35,758 nt of DNA from Firmicutes bacterium UBA5449. Lineage in GTDB: Bacteria > Bacillota > SHA-98 > UBA4971. The position numbers were made by a program, and so were the translations under genes. The stretch is taken from the NCBI GenBank assembly GCA_002424305.1, contig DIQZ01000062.1:1-35758 (forward strand). Reading direction: 5' to 3'. The notes beneath the pieces are model-generated. The model made no database searches. It had not been told where the DNA came from and saw nothing but the letters and a program-made list of their open reading frames with translations. Of the stretch, positions 17,491-25,271 are shown in pieces (position 1 is the first letter of the stretch; every line of letters begins with the position of its first letter).

Positions 17491-19286
17491 CCGATCTTCC
17501 CGAAGAACAGGACCACTACGACTTCTGTAGTAAACAGTTCAAGATTCCCTCGAGTCAAGTAATCGCTATGGTGCAAATAGTCTTGTAATGACGGTGGGCT
17601 TTTGTCTTTAACAGTGTCACAGCTACCACCTGTCTGTTTGCTAGAGTCTGCACAGACATTTTTGCTTTTAGGCCGTATGTACTCTTCTACAAAGTTTTTC
17701 ACGCCATCAGGTTTGATTTTTGAAACATTAAGCTCTAATGCATCACCGGCATGACGATGCAGCGACTCACTGAATTCACAGATGGCTCTTTCTAGATCGC
17801 GGGGTTGCTTAGCTAATATGACCACATCATCTACAAATCGCAAATAGAACAGGCAATCCTCAGAACCTCTGGAATGCGTATTAGTTTTTTCTGCAAGTGC
17901 CACCATGGTCTCATCAACAGGTGTAAGGGCAACATTAAGCAAGAACCCGGAAATAGCCAATCCGGTAGGTAATCCGACATTCCTGTTGAGAATACTGTTC
18001 TGACTACAGACGCTTCCCTCTGATGACAAAGGTGCAAAGCCGTGTGGACCGACCCAGCCCCTGTCTTCGTTACTGAGCTTCTTCATACATTCCTTAATAT
18101 TACAATCGTCGCGACGATTACACGGAAACCACGAATTCACATCGTCATTCCAAGCATCAGGTACTTCCCATTTCAAATAGCTAATGCTATCCAGCATGTC
18201 CATTAGATGATTAACAAGTTTTAACCTGGCATCTCCGCTATCTGCAAGATAGTTCCAAGGGTGAGGATTCGCCATACTTCTATATGGTTCGATCCAGTCT
18301 TTGAAGCCTTGTGATTTTGGGTTCTTGAGTGATGGAAAATCAGGCCTCCCATGTAACGTATACCAATCACGCAACTGAATACCCTCAGAGCCCTCGGGAC
18401 AGAAACCGGGTTCTACTTGATCCTTGACAAGAGCACACATTACATCTCTAAGCATGGAACGATCCACTGAGGGAAATGCCATTGTTAGGTCTAGTCTGGC
18501 ATACGCCAAGTCTGCCTGAGACACTCTATTCTTAAGATACTTCAGATATGGGAGCAGATCCGGATCTTCACCTTTTAGGTCTTGAAAGCTATCATCTGCC
18601 CCTTCTTTTCCGAGCACGCATCGATTAACAAGCCATTGAAGGAGTCTTCTGAACAGTCCATAACTGGCAGAAAATCCGGTGTAAATCCGTTTGTGGCTAA
18701 GAGAGAATGGTGCTTGAAACCAGCGCTTTCGCTTACAAGCGTTGTCACTTTTGGATTTTCCCTGACCGCCGTCACTACCCGAACTACCATAATCTTGAAC
18801 TTCATGTATATCAGCTGATCCGGCTTCATCACCGTCAAGGAATTCTTCACCCGACCGAAAACCGTCGGTCTGGTCTGAGCCCTCATAATCGTCCGTATCA
18901 TGTTTCTTGTGTGGTGCTTTTCGCACCCTGGGTCTGTATAACCGATTGCCAAATGAAACATTAGGCATCCTCGCCTCAAGAAACGGGCCTAGAAGAACTA
19001 CAAAGACCATAAACGCAACCTGATCTCGAACTGAAGGCATCACGTAATGCCTCGTATATCCGCCTTTCTTTGGATACGGAATCTCAGGGAAAGGTCCGGG
19101 TTTGTACATGTCATTTGACAAGTCCAAGGAGAGATCTGCCAGGCGACGCCATGGATCTGCTTTCCACTCAAGCAGTTCAGCAGGATCATACCACTCCCCA
19201 GTTGAGTACCAGGTCAATACCTTATTCCAAGCAGAACGCATAACCCACGGACTGAACAACACGCTAGATTCTTCTTGGGCATACAA
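17451..19286 (-). CDS. Reverse transcriptase of a DRT-type defence system
   Basis: 611 aa from a TTG start; GGAGG lies 9 nt upstream. RT motifs in order: the N-terminal RHYVMPSVRDQVAF and SFGNRLYRPR elements (79-120), motif A RLDLTMAFPSVD with D266, motif B GLPTGLAISGFLLN (438-451), motif C FVDD with D486 and D487, and motif D LNVSKIKPDG. The catalytic aspartates are intact. An acidic low-complexity insert (about 121-190) separates the first two parts. There is no group II intron maturase domain and no retron-type context, and the downstream nitrilase-domain gene points to the UG/DRT class of antiphage RTs. It is the first gene of the minus-strand cluster. A strong hairpin lies in its upstream region, where a template or regulatory RNA could be encoded. 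Confidence 0.88.
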   Translation of the reverse strand: MYAQEESSVLFSPWVMRSAWNKVLTWYSTGEWYDPAELLEWKADPWRRLADLSLDLSNDMYKPGPFPEIPYPKKGGYTRHYVMPSVRDQVAFMVFVVLLGPFLEARMPNVSFGNRLYRPRVRKAPHKKHDTDDYEGSDQTDGFRSGEEFLDGDEAGSADIHEVQDYGSSGSDGGQGKSKSDNACKRKRWFQAPFSLSHKRIYTGFSASYGLFRRLLQWLVNRCVLGKEGADDSFQDLKGEDPDLLPYLKYLKNRVSQADLAYARLDLTMAFPSVDRSMLRDVMCALVKDQVEPGFCPEGSEGIQLRDWYTLHGRPDFPSLKNPKSQGFKDWIEPYRSMANPHPWNYLADSGDARLKLVNHLMDMLDSISYLKWEVPDAWNDDVNSWFPCNRRDDCNIKECMKKLSNEDRGWVGPHGFAPLSSEGSVCSQNSILNRNVGLPTGLAISGFLLNVALTPVDETMVALAEKTNTHSRGSEDCLFYLRFVDDVVILAKQPRDLERAICEFSESLHRHAGDALELNVSKIKPDGVKNFVEEYIRPKSKNVCADSSKQTGGSCDTVKDKSPPSLQDYLHHSDYLTRGNLELFTTEVVVVLFFGKIGWWTLRFMSRGSC

Positions 19287-19714
19287 CGTAAATTTCCTCC
19301 AGTTATGGCTTTTGTATCCTAGTCACAAATTTCGCTATGTTTCGGTAATATCCTCTTTATATGGCTAAAGTACGGGGTAAATTGGTGGTCTAGTATGCAT
19401 ATCCTCTCCCGAAGAGTCATGCCGTGTTTCGATGAAGTCGAATTGTAAGAGCTATTAAGCCCAAAAAATCAATTCGGGTACCGGATCTAAACTTCCGATA
19501 CCCGCGAATTATCACTACTAAAACATGCTAGACATCAAGCTGGTACGGTTAACACGAGGTAGTCAACAAAGATTCGGGTAGTGGTAGAGGACGACACCAA
19601 TTAGCATGTCCAGTAGACGGGTGATGGTAGATGGCTCTGTTAAAGCCGAAGACCGTCGCTGCAGATCCGTAAGAACGTTACGACGTAGTTCTCACTTGGT
19701 GATTACGTAGCACA
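19287..19714. other. Intergenic region upstream of the RT cluster
   Basis: There is no coding frame I trust on either strand. It contains the RT ribosome site at its left end and the hairpin at 19471-19510. It must contain the leftward promoter of the cluster, but I cannot point to a consensus -35/-10 pair. Some antiviral RT systems carry a non-coding RNA next to the RT gene, and this gap is large enough (about 430 nt) for one. Confidence 0.45.
19471..19510. other. Strong hairpin upstream of the RT gene (possible ncRNA element)
   Basis: AATTCGGGTACCGGA (19471-19485) pairs with TTCCGATACCCGCGAATT (19493-19510) around a short loop. The inner stem GGGTAYCGGA matches at 9 of 10 positions, with a GC bulge before the outer AATTC stem. 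It starts 185 nt upstream of the RT start codon. No T-run follows on either strand, so a simple terminator is unlikely. Confidence 0.55.
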
Positions 19715-20524
19715 ATGCTTAAACACGGGTACGTGGAAGGAGTCCTCGACTTCGGCGCGTTGCTCCGACACTTCTTTCCCAAACTCCGGCACCGTCTCAT
19801 CGAGTCTATCAACCCGGTCCTCAGCGCTTTTGACAGTAAGCGCATCGTTGATACAATTCTCCCTCACGTCGAGCGAGTCTGGCTGGAGCTAGAGAAGACC
19901 GGCAACGAGGAGAGTCTCTTCCATCTCATTGATGTTTTCTAGTTCTCCAAGCGGACCGACACGTTATTATAGATCCACGACCGAATCGACGAACTGGAGC
20001 CAGAGCCCGTCGAGATCGCCGACATCACCTTAGAGAAGGGCTCGAATGCTCTTCCCCCGCCTTCCATCTTGAGCGTACTCAGGTGGTTCGCTTTCGTCGA
20101 AGAGGACGACGTACGGATCGCTATCCACCTCCTAATGTGCTACCTCGCCAAGCGACCTTTTGAAGTCCCCATGATACTCCGAATGCTCATCGACGAGCGG
20201 AGCGACGACGCGGAGTTCATAGAGCACCTGTTCGGAGCGATATCGAAGTTTGCACCCGAGAGGAGACACGGGATCGTGGAGCGGTTGGTCCACCGAAATG
20301 GGAGCTTCGAGGTGTTCAAGTTCCTCCCCTTGGAGCCCAGCAGTTGGTCATTTAGCGGTAGTGCAGTACCTATGCTGCAGAGACGCGTAAACTACTGGGA
20401 GTCTTTGCTACCGATCTTAAACACGGTCGACCTTCTACCGCACAAACAGCACGTCGAGCGCCGCATCCGAGGACTGCGGGCGCAGATCGAGCGAGAAAAG
20501 AAGAACGATTTCATCGAAGATTGA
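19715..20524 (+). pseudogene. Degenerate helical-repeat protein gene, right copy, with two in-frame stops
   Basis: One plus-strand frame carries protein-like sequence (LLRHFFPKLRHRL, then HVERVWLELEKTGNEESLF) up to a TAG at 19940-19942, a second TAG at 19970-19972, then continues in the same frame (HDRIDELEPEPVEIADI) to the stop at 20524. From about 20187 it matches the last 120 codons of the left copy (LIDERSDDAEF, KFAPERR, LNTVDLLPHKQ, DFIED). The part before 20187 has no counterpart in the left copy next to this junction, so the copy seems to have an internal deletion joining an earlier segment to the C-terminus. It is not translatable as one protein. Confidence 0.8.
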
Positions 20525-20552
20525 GTGACATCGGATCTGAACGAGCAATGCA
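20187..20552 (+). repeat. Direct repeat, right copy
   Basis: This is the partner of 9736-10104, same orientation, with similarity running past the stop codon to AATGCAGC at its right end. Together the two copies flank roughly 10 kb holding the RT, nitrilase, NdpA, RelA/SpoT and caspase genes, all on the opposite strand. Confidence 0.85.
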
Positions 20553-20606
20553 GCGTGGTGGCATAACCCGTCGGTGTACGCCAACGCAGTTGACATAGTT
20601 TAGGTG

Positions 20607-20924
20607 CTAGGCTTCTGCGTGCCCAGTCCACGTCACTATCTCATAGCGTCTCAGGTGCTCGTAGAAGTTCTCTCTTGTGCCTACCAAAAGAACTACTACC
20701 CTTTGCCCGTTCCTTTCTCGAATGGTGTATGCGATTTCGTAGCTGATGCCTTGGTGATTGAGATCAAACCCATATACTCCTGATAGGTCACCTCGCTTCT
20801 GGGTGCCGATGTAGGGGTCCTTCATGATCGCGAGAAAGGCGGCTCTATAGGCATCTTTAAGTGGTTTCTCCCTGAGTTTCTTCAGGTATCTCTCAGCCGC
20901 CGGACTGAAAAGGAGGTCATACAT
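20607..20924 (-). CDS. RelE/ParE-type toxin
   Basis: 105 aa, ATG at 20924 with GGAGGA 6 nt upstream. The product begins MYDLLFSPAAERYLKKLREKP, has the typical YRAAFLAIMKDPYIG stretch, a central DLSGVYGFDL, and ends in the strand pair YEIAYTIRER and VVVLLVGTREN. This is the pattern of RelE/ParE family toxins, which either cleave ribosome-bound mRNA or inhibit gyrase; which one cannot be told here. The toxin starts 2 nt after the stop of the AbrB-type antitoxin, so the two form an operon with antitoxin first. A broken copy of its 5' half lies at 27464-27585. Confidence 0.8.
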   Translation of the reverse strand: MYDLLFSPAAERYLKKLREKPLKDAYRAAFLAIMKDPYIGTQKRGDLSGVYGFDLNHQGISYEIAYTIRERNGQRVVVLLVGTRENFYEHLRRYEIVTWTGHAEA

Positions 20925-20926
20925 TG

Positions 20927-21295
20927 TCAGTCCTCCGGGTCGAAAACATCATCAAAGCGAGAGGCCGGCTGTATACCATCAGCGATTCTGTCTGCCTCCT
21001 CGAGCAACCGGTGCACTGCTTCCGTGACTCTGTAGCGCTGAGTCTCGAATTCCCTAACCAGTTCATCACCGGAAAACCCCTTTGATACCAGATCTTTTAG
21101 TATTTCGACGGAGAACTCATCATCGGTTCGGCGCAACGGGCGAATGACGATTGCCCCACCCTCCAGAGAGCATTCAACTTGGTCTCCGAGATTCAAGGCT
21201 TCATAGAACTTCAGCGGGATCGTTATCTGACGCTTGCGGGACACTCGTATCACCCTGCTGTCCATGTAGTCACGCTCCGTTACTAGTGTTGACAT
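20927..21295 (-). CDS. AbrB/SpoVT-type antitoxin
   Basis: 122 aa from ATG 21295, chosen because GGGAGGGG lies 5 nt upstream; the frame extends further up without a ribosome site. The N-terminal part SRVIRVSRKRQITIPLKFYEALNLGD followed by VECSLEGGAIVIRPL is a swapped-hairpin AbrB DNA-binding domain. The C-terminal half (about 65-122) is helical and probably wraps the toxin. It precedes the RelE-type toxin gene by 2 nt. Antitoxins of this kind normally repress their own promoter, and a good promoter is visible upstream. Confidence 0.82.
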   Translation of the reverse strand: MSTLVTERDYMDSRVIRVSRKRQITIPLKFYEALNLGDQVECSLEGGAIVIRPLRRTDDEFSVEILKDLVSKGFSGDELVREFETQRYRVTEAVHRLLEEADRIADGIQPASRFDDVFDPED

Positions 21296-21356
21296 CAAAA
21301 CCCCTCCCTCTAGTATATGTCGCAGTGCCACTCGCAATACGTAATTCCTAGATATT

Positions 21357-21385
21357 ATTATATCAAAGAAACCAAGCGCACTCAA
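21357..21385 (-). promoter_or_regulatory. Promoter of the AbrB-RelE operon
   Basis: On the minus strand TTGAGT (21380-21385), a 17-bp spacer and TATAAT (21357-21362) form a near-consensus sigma-A promoter about 60 nt upstream of the antitoxin start. Confidence 0.65.
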
Positions 21386-21406
21386 CTCAGTCGATGTTTC
21401 CTAGCA

Positions 21407-21435
21407 TTGCTTCAGAGACTCACGTGTAATATAAT
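21407..21435 (+). promoter_or_regulatory. Promoter of the serine hydrolase gene
   Basis: TTGCTT (21407-21412), a 17-bp spacer and TATAAT (21430-21435) lie about 105 nt upstream of the hydrolase ATG. It runs divergent from the toxin-antitoxin promoter, about 20 nt away. Confidence 0.6.
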
Positions 21436-21541
21436 GGTGCCGCATGCAAATCCTGGAGATAATTGGCGGTTCACGCAGCCTCTGGGATTCAACTGATTCC
21501 GGTGAAGGAGTACCCGAAAGCGACTTGAAGGAGATGGTCAG

Positions 21542-23083
21542 ATGAGACCTTGGGCAGAACAACGGTGGCTCGTGGCCGTGATCATCATTACCGCTCTTTG
21601 CGCCATGACCACGACGGTATTTGCTGCAGCGGATGCAGTAACAGGTTTCCCTGACGTTTCAGCTATTGATCGCTTCTTGGATCATCAGATGCACAAGCAC
21701 CGTATCCCAGGCATCTCACTTGTAGTGTTCGAGGACGGTGAGGTGACCTACGCCAAGGGCTACGGCACAGCAGGGCATGGACAGCCCATGACTCCTGATA
21801 CGCCGATGATCATAGGTTCAACCACGAAGTCATTCACAGCGGTCTCCATCTTGCAGCTGGCCGAACAGCACTTAGTCGACCTTGACTCGCCTGTCAGCGC
21901 CTATCTCCCCTGGTTCCGCATAGCGGATCCGATCGCGACAAAGAGCATCACTGTCCGGCATCTATTGAACCATACAAGCGGACTCTCTGAAGTCGGTTAC
22001 AACCGCGTGCTACATCCTGACGCGACGCTTGAGCAAGGGGTGCGCGATCTCCAATCTGCCCGGTTGACTGCGCCCGTAGGAACAACGTTCCAGTACTTTA
22101 ACCCAAACTACGCAATCCTAGCACTGATAATCGAGACAGTCAGCGGACAGTCCTACGGAGACTACGTGACTGAACATATCTTCGAGCCACTGGGAATGAC
22201 CCACAGTTACGCCGGTAAAGAGGATGCATTGAAGGCAGGGTTGGCGGAGGGGCACAGCAAGCTGTTTGGTTTTCCTGTAACCCGCCGACCGATCTTCCGC
22301 GCATATTTGCTTGGCGCAAATTACATTGTCTCAACTGCACGCGACTTGAGCCGTTTTCTGATTGCCATAGACAATAGAGGGGTCTATGACGGCGCCAGGA
22401 TTTTGTCCTCGGATAGTGTAGCGCTCATGGAGTCGCCTCCTGCCCAAGTTCCAGGCAGTGCCTATGGGATGGGCTGGAGCGCAGGATCATACCGCGGAGA
22501 GCCGGTGGGCGGCCATGGAGGCGCTGATGAGGTGTATACGTGTCAGACGGCGCTGCTAAAAGACCGGCATCGCGGCTATGCCCTACTCATGAACCAACAG
22601 CACCTCATCGATAGCGCTATACTCTCCGTCCAGCTTCAAACCGGCATGCTGGACTTGCTCCTCAGGCGACAACCCGATGAGGGTGGAATCTCAATGAAGC
22701 TCATAGGCATCATCACGTTTGTGGTCTTCCTCGTCGCGCTAGCAAGTACGGTCCGTTCCTTCCTACGCATGCGCGGGTGGAGATTAGAAGCCAGGTCTCT
22801 CACAGCCCGGCAGATAACGTGGCGAATCGCACCGCACCTCCTGATTCCGGCTCTCATCATAATCGTGTTGTACCGCTTTCTCGGTAGCGTGTTGCTCAGA
22901 GAGCCAAGAGCCTGGAATTTCCGAGTTGTGGGAGCTTACTTCATGCCGGATATCGCACTCTTGATGCTTCTCGCTATCGTGCCAGACCTGCTGCAGGGTA
23001 TCTACATGATAGCAGCTGTCATAGTCGATCGCATCACCCGCCGCACGGCTCGAGCTGATGGCAACGCTCGGAGACGGCAGTAA
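21542..23083 (+). CDS. Beta-lactamase-fold serine hydrolase with C-terminal membrane helices
   Basis: 513 aa, ATG start with GGAG 8 nt upstream. A signal peptide (WLVAVIIITALCAMTTTVFAAA) is followed by a class C/PBP4*-type domain: the SxxK motif S93-T-T-K96 in GSTTKSF, the HLLNHTSGLS signature (140-149), the YxN motif at Y185 in QYFNPNY, and H325-G-G in place of KTG. Three hydrophobic helices at about 383-405, 425-448 and 467-495 anchor the C-terminus, as in many Bacillota esterase/D-aminopeptidase-like members. The catalytic domain should lie outside the membrane. True beta-lactamase activity is uncertain; peptide or ester hydrolysis is just as likely. It is monocistronic and is not directly next to the BlaI/BlaR1 pair. 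Confidence 0.88.
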   Translation: MRPWAEQRWLVAVIIITALCAMTTTVFAAADAVTGFPDVSAIDRFLDHQMHKHRIPGISLVVFEDGEVTYAKGYGTAGHGQPMTPDTPMIIGSTTKSFTAVSILQLAEQHLVDLDSPVSAYLPWFRIADPIATKSITVRHLLNHTSGLSEVGYNRVLHPDATLEQGVRDLQSARLTAPVGTTFQYFNPNYAILALIIETVSGQSYGDYVTEHIFEPLGMTHSYAGKEDALKAGLAEGHSKLFGFPVTRRPIFRAYLLGANYIVSTARDLSRFLIAIDNRGVYDGARILSSDSVALMESPPAQVPGSAYGMGWSAGSYRGEPVGGHGGADEVYTCQTALLKDRHRGYALLMNQQHLIDSAILSVQLQTGMLDLLLRRQPDEGGISMKLIGIITFVVFLVALASTVRSFLRMRGWRLEARSLTARQITWRIAPHLLIPALIIIVLYRFLGSVLLREPRAWNFRVVGAYFMPDIALLMLLAIVPDLLQGIYMIAAVIVDRITRRTARADGNARRRQ

Positions 23084-23231
23084 CTGCGTGTATTGCGCCT
23101 GAGCAGGGGTTACATATTGTCAGTCCTTCGGATGGTAAGATCCGTCTACTTTCCCGGTCGTGGCAAGAGTATGAATGCCACAAGAGGAGACTGCCTTTAC
23201 GATATCATGACATAATATTGATAAGATTCAC

Positions 23232-23293
23232 TTGACATGGGTCAGGAGGCTGACATGAGGCGCCAGGATAATCTGAAACCTTCGACGGAAATC
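23232..23293. repeat. Dispersed intergenic repeat, copy 1
   Basis: About 62 bp, from TTGACATGGGTCAGGAGGC to TTCGACGGAAATC, matching 33736-33796 at roughly 70 percent by eye with a one-base gap. It lies in the 230-bp gap between the convergent hydrolase and methyltransferase genes. Its nature is unknown: a mobile-element end or a conserved RNA are both possible. Confidence 0.5.
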
Positions 23294-23316
23294 CCACGTG
23301 AAGCAATGGTCTGGTT

Positions 23317-24126
23317 TCATTTCATGACCTGCTTTCTATACCTATAGATATCTCCACCGAGAGAACTCTTGTGATAAAACCATTCAAAACCTCGCTTTAG
23401 TAGCTCTGAATTCGGACCTTTTCGTCTCAAATCATCATCACCCGGGCAGTCAATGATGTATCCACCGTTTTTTACTACACGCGTAAGCTCCGCGAGCTCA
23501 GTTTCATAATTATCTCCGACCACATGACCGGACATTACAATATCAAACATATCATCCGGGTAAGGTATCCTTTCAACAGTTCCATCTACAACTGTTACGT
23601 TGCTAATTCTCTCTTCCTTGATTTTGTCACGCATATACTCTCTGAGCATATCAACAGGTTCACTGGCATACACATGTTTCGCCGGCGACGCTACAGCAAA
23701 TGCAAGTCTTCCGGTACCTGATCCAACATCAAGCACCACCTTGTCATTGAAATCCGCAAGCTCCAGCAGTCTATCCTTATCCCAGTTATAGATGTAATTG
23801 CAGTTGCTATTCATAACATCCGGATCGACTAACACAATCGCCCAGTCTAAGACATCAAAAATAAAGTTCTCTGCAAGCCTGACGTCTTTCTCAGTAAGTC
23901 CTTTTGGAGCATCAGCTATTAATCTATCCCTCTTTTCGATTGTTTCCGGTGCTCGTTTTCCAAAATACCATGCCACCGTAGGGTTGTATGCTAGAATGAT
24001 GCCCAAATTCTCATCAAAGTTTCGATGCTCTTCGTAGTAATGAACAATATATCGTATAAGCCACCTATCCATAAGAAGAAAGATATCGCTTGTATAATCC
24101 TCTACGTTAATCCAATTAAAAGACAT
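23317..24126 (-). CDS. Class I SAM-dependent methyltransferase
   Basis: 269 aa from ATG 24126, chosen because AGGGAGG lies 7 nt upstream; 12 further in-frame codons above it lack a site. The Rossmann methyltransferase domain starts with motif I VVLDVGSGTGRLAF (about 130-143), then VYASEPVDMLREYM (acidic end of strand 2), DGTVERIPYPDDMFDIVMSG (motifs II/III), and VKNGGYIIDCPG (motif post-I). The N-terminal 120 residues are a helical extension of unknown use. The substrate cannot be predicted. The gene faces away from the CofE-like gene. A broken copy of its 5' end, with its ribosome site and upstream sequence, lies at 26926-27185. Confidence 0.85.
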   Translation of the reverse strand: MSFNWINVEDYTSDIFLLMDRWLIRYIVHYYEEHRNFDENLGIILAYNPTVAWYFGKRAPETIEKRDRLIADAPKGLTEKDVRLAENFIFDVLDWAIVLVDPDVMNSNCNYIYNWDKDRLLELADFNDKVVLDVGSGTGRLAFAVASPAKHVYASEPVDMLREYMRDKIKEERISNVTVVDGTVERIPYPDDMFDIVMSGHVVGDNYETELAELTRVVKNGGYIIDCPGDDDLRRKGPNSELLKRGFEWFYHKSSLGGDIYRYRKQVMK

Positions 24127-24150
24127 TACAGACCTCCCTTGCCTACTAAT

Positions 24151-24167
24151 GGCATATACCATATGCC
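24151..24167. promoter_or_regulatory. Palindrome upstream of the methyltransferase gene
   Basis: GGCATAT-ACC-ATATGCC is a perfect 7-bp inverted repeat 25 nt upstream of the methyltransferase start codon. Its position between promoter and ribosome site suits an operator. In the pseudogene copy near 27.17 kb only the proximal half is kept. Confidence 0.5.
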
Positions 24168-24245
24168 AATATTGGATACATTCACTCCCCTACCTGTTTT
24201 TCCTTTAGGAACTTTCCGCTTCAAATGCCTTCGAAGAGATAATGA

Positions 24246-24289
24246 TTGACTACAGGATTAGCCTATGCTAACATTGACTACAGACGTAG
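24246..24289 (+). promoter_or_regulatory. Promoter with two BlaI-like operator motifs ahead of the CofE-like gene
   Basis: TTGACT (24246-24251), a 17-bp spacer and TAACAT (24269-24274) form a promoter. A motif TTGACTACAGGATTAG covers the -35 (24246-24261) and a second, TTGACTACAGACGTAG (24274-24289, with dyad CTAC-agac-GTAG), begins at the -10. Both share TGACTACAG and TAG with the motif in the blaI promoter at 25.2 kb, suggesting repression by the BlaI encoded just downstream. Confidence 0.6.
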
Positions 24290-24336
24290 GCACGATAACG
24301 GTTGGTCAAGAAGATCCACAGGATCGTAGCACAAAG

Positions 24337-24363
24337 ATGTAGATTCGCATACCAAATCTACAT
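24337..24363. promoter_or_regulatory. Inverted repeat in the leader of the CofE-like gene
   Basis: ATGTAGATT (24337-24345) and AATCTACAT (24355-24363) form a perfect 9-bp dyad with a 9-nt centre, ending about 18 nt before the start codon. It could be an operator or an RNA hairpin close to the ribosome site. Confidence 0.5.
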
Positions 24364-24381
24364 GGAGCAGCATGGGGGACA

Positions 24382-25149
24382 TTGAAGGTGACGAAGTTAC
24401 AGGCGAATCACGGAAAGAGACTGGCTGTGGAGGTCGATGGGCGTATCTATGCGCGTATTCCAGTCAGGACTCATGTCATTTCAAAAGATGACGACATCGC
24501 GGAGGTAGTTCTGAAGTATGCCGGACCTGTACTACGTGAAGGCGACATAATGTTAGTGAGCGAAAAGATAGTAGCCATAACTCAAAAGAGAGCTTATCCC
24601 ATCACCCAAATCAAGCCTTCGTGGCTTGCCCGTTTCCTCGCCAGGTTTGTGTACAAGTCACCCTACGGAATCGGCCTGGGAAGCCCGTGGACGATGGAGC
24701 TGGCCATTAGAGAGACAGGCGTGTTTCGAATCATAGCAGCGGCCATTGTGGCCGGGGCTGCGAAGCTATTCGGCATCAGAGGGGTCTTTTACCGAATATG
24801 CGGAGCAAACGTTGCAGCAATCGACGGACCATGCGACTATACTCTTCCTCCCTATAACCGCTATGCAATTCTCGGCCCGCTAAGACCCAACGAAGTAGCG
24901 CAGTCTCTAAGTGAGGCGACAGATGTTCCTGTTGCAGTTGTAGATGCAAATGACCTGGACGTCTCGGTGCTGGGAGTCTCATCAGGATGTCCGGAACGCA
25001 AGTTCATAGCTGAAGTTCTTGCTGACAACCCTCTTGGGCAGTCGTCAGAGCAAACACCCATCGGAATAGTCCGTCCGGTCCGGCGTATCAGAGTTCACAC
25101 AAGCAGTTCTACGATTAGACGATTTTCTCGAGGCGCCGGAAAATGTTGA
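24382..25149 (+). CDS. CofE-like (F420-0:gamma-glutamyl ligase family) protein
   Basis: 255 aa from a TTG at 24382; GTG 24388 is an equally good start, because the only ribosome-like tract (GGGGG) sits 3 and 9 nt before them. The sequence resembles the CofE fold: an N-terminal Y.RIPV.THVI strand, EGDIMLVSEKIVAI, a GLGSPWTMELAI loop, GANVAAIDGPCDYTLPPYNR (where CofE has the metal and substrate site) and PVAVVDANDLDVSVLG. Such proteins occur in many Bacillota that do not make F420, so glutamate ligation to another acceptor, or a different reaction, is possible. It precedes blaI-blaR1 on the same strand and shares the operator motif, so it may be part of the cell-envelope-stress regulon. Confidence 0.72.
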   Translation: MKVTKLQANHGKRLAVEVDGRIYARIPVRTHVISKDDDIAEVVLKYAGPVLREGDIMLVSEKIVAITQKRAYPITQIKPSWLARFLARFVYKSPYGIGLGSPWTMELAIRETGVFRIIAAAIVAGAAKLFGIRGVFYRICGANVAAIDGPCDYTLPPYNRYAILGPLRPNEVAQSLSEATDVPVAVVDANDLDVSVLGVSSGCPERKFIAEVLADNPLGQSSEQTPIGIVRPVRRIRVHTSSSTIRRFSRGAGKC

Positions 25150-25186
25150 TGGGTTTAGAACATGGCGCGCAAGGAACCCCGGCATA

Positions 25187-25230
25187 TTGACATCCCCTGA
25201 CAGGATTCGTATACTGACTACAGATATAGT
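25187..25230 (+). promoter_or_regulatory. blaI promoter and BlaI-type operator
   Basis: TTGACA (25187-25192), a 17-bp spacer and TATACT (25210-25215) form a near-consensus promoter. Immediately downstream TGACTACAGATATAGT (25215-25230) holds an ACTA...TAGT dyad similar to known BlaI/MecI boxes (TACTACA...TGTAGTA). This suits autorepression of the blaI-blaR1 operon. Confidence 0.7.
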
Positions 25231-25271
25231 TGTATGTACATTTGCGCTAATGAGATAGGGGTGTGGCACAG

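Noticed and set aside
17451..17535. Programmed -1 frameshift that would fuse the RT to the nitrilase protein
   Set aside because: The nitrilase frame is open only about 45 nt above its GTG start and no slippery heptamer of the X XXY YYZ type occurs in the overlap; coupled re-initiation is simpler.
18575..18979. 134-aa minus-strand frame inside the RT gene
   Set aside because: Out-of-frame shadow of the RT acidic insert region, without a ribosome site or protein-like composition.
19940..19972. Recoding of TAG in the right helical-repeat copy
   Set aside because: Two TAGs in one clearly deleted gene copy are better explained by decay; other genes here end in TAG normally (for example AbiEi and the hydrophobic DegV stop).
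23232..23293. Known riboswitch class in the dispersed repeat
   Set aside because: I could not match its conserved blocks to any riboswitch consensus I remember, and it lies downstream of genes rather than in a leader.
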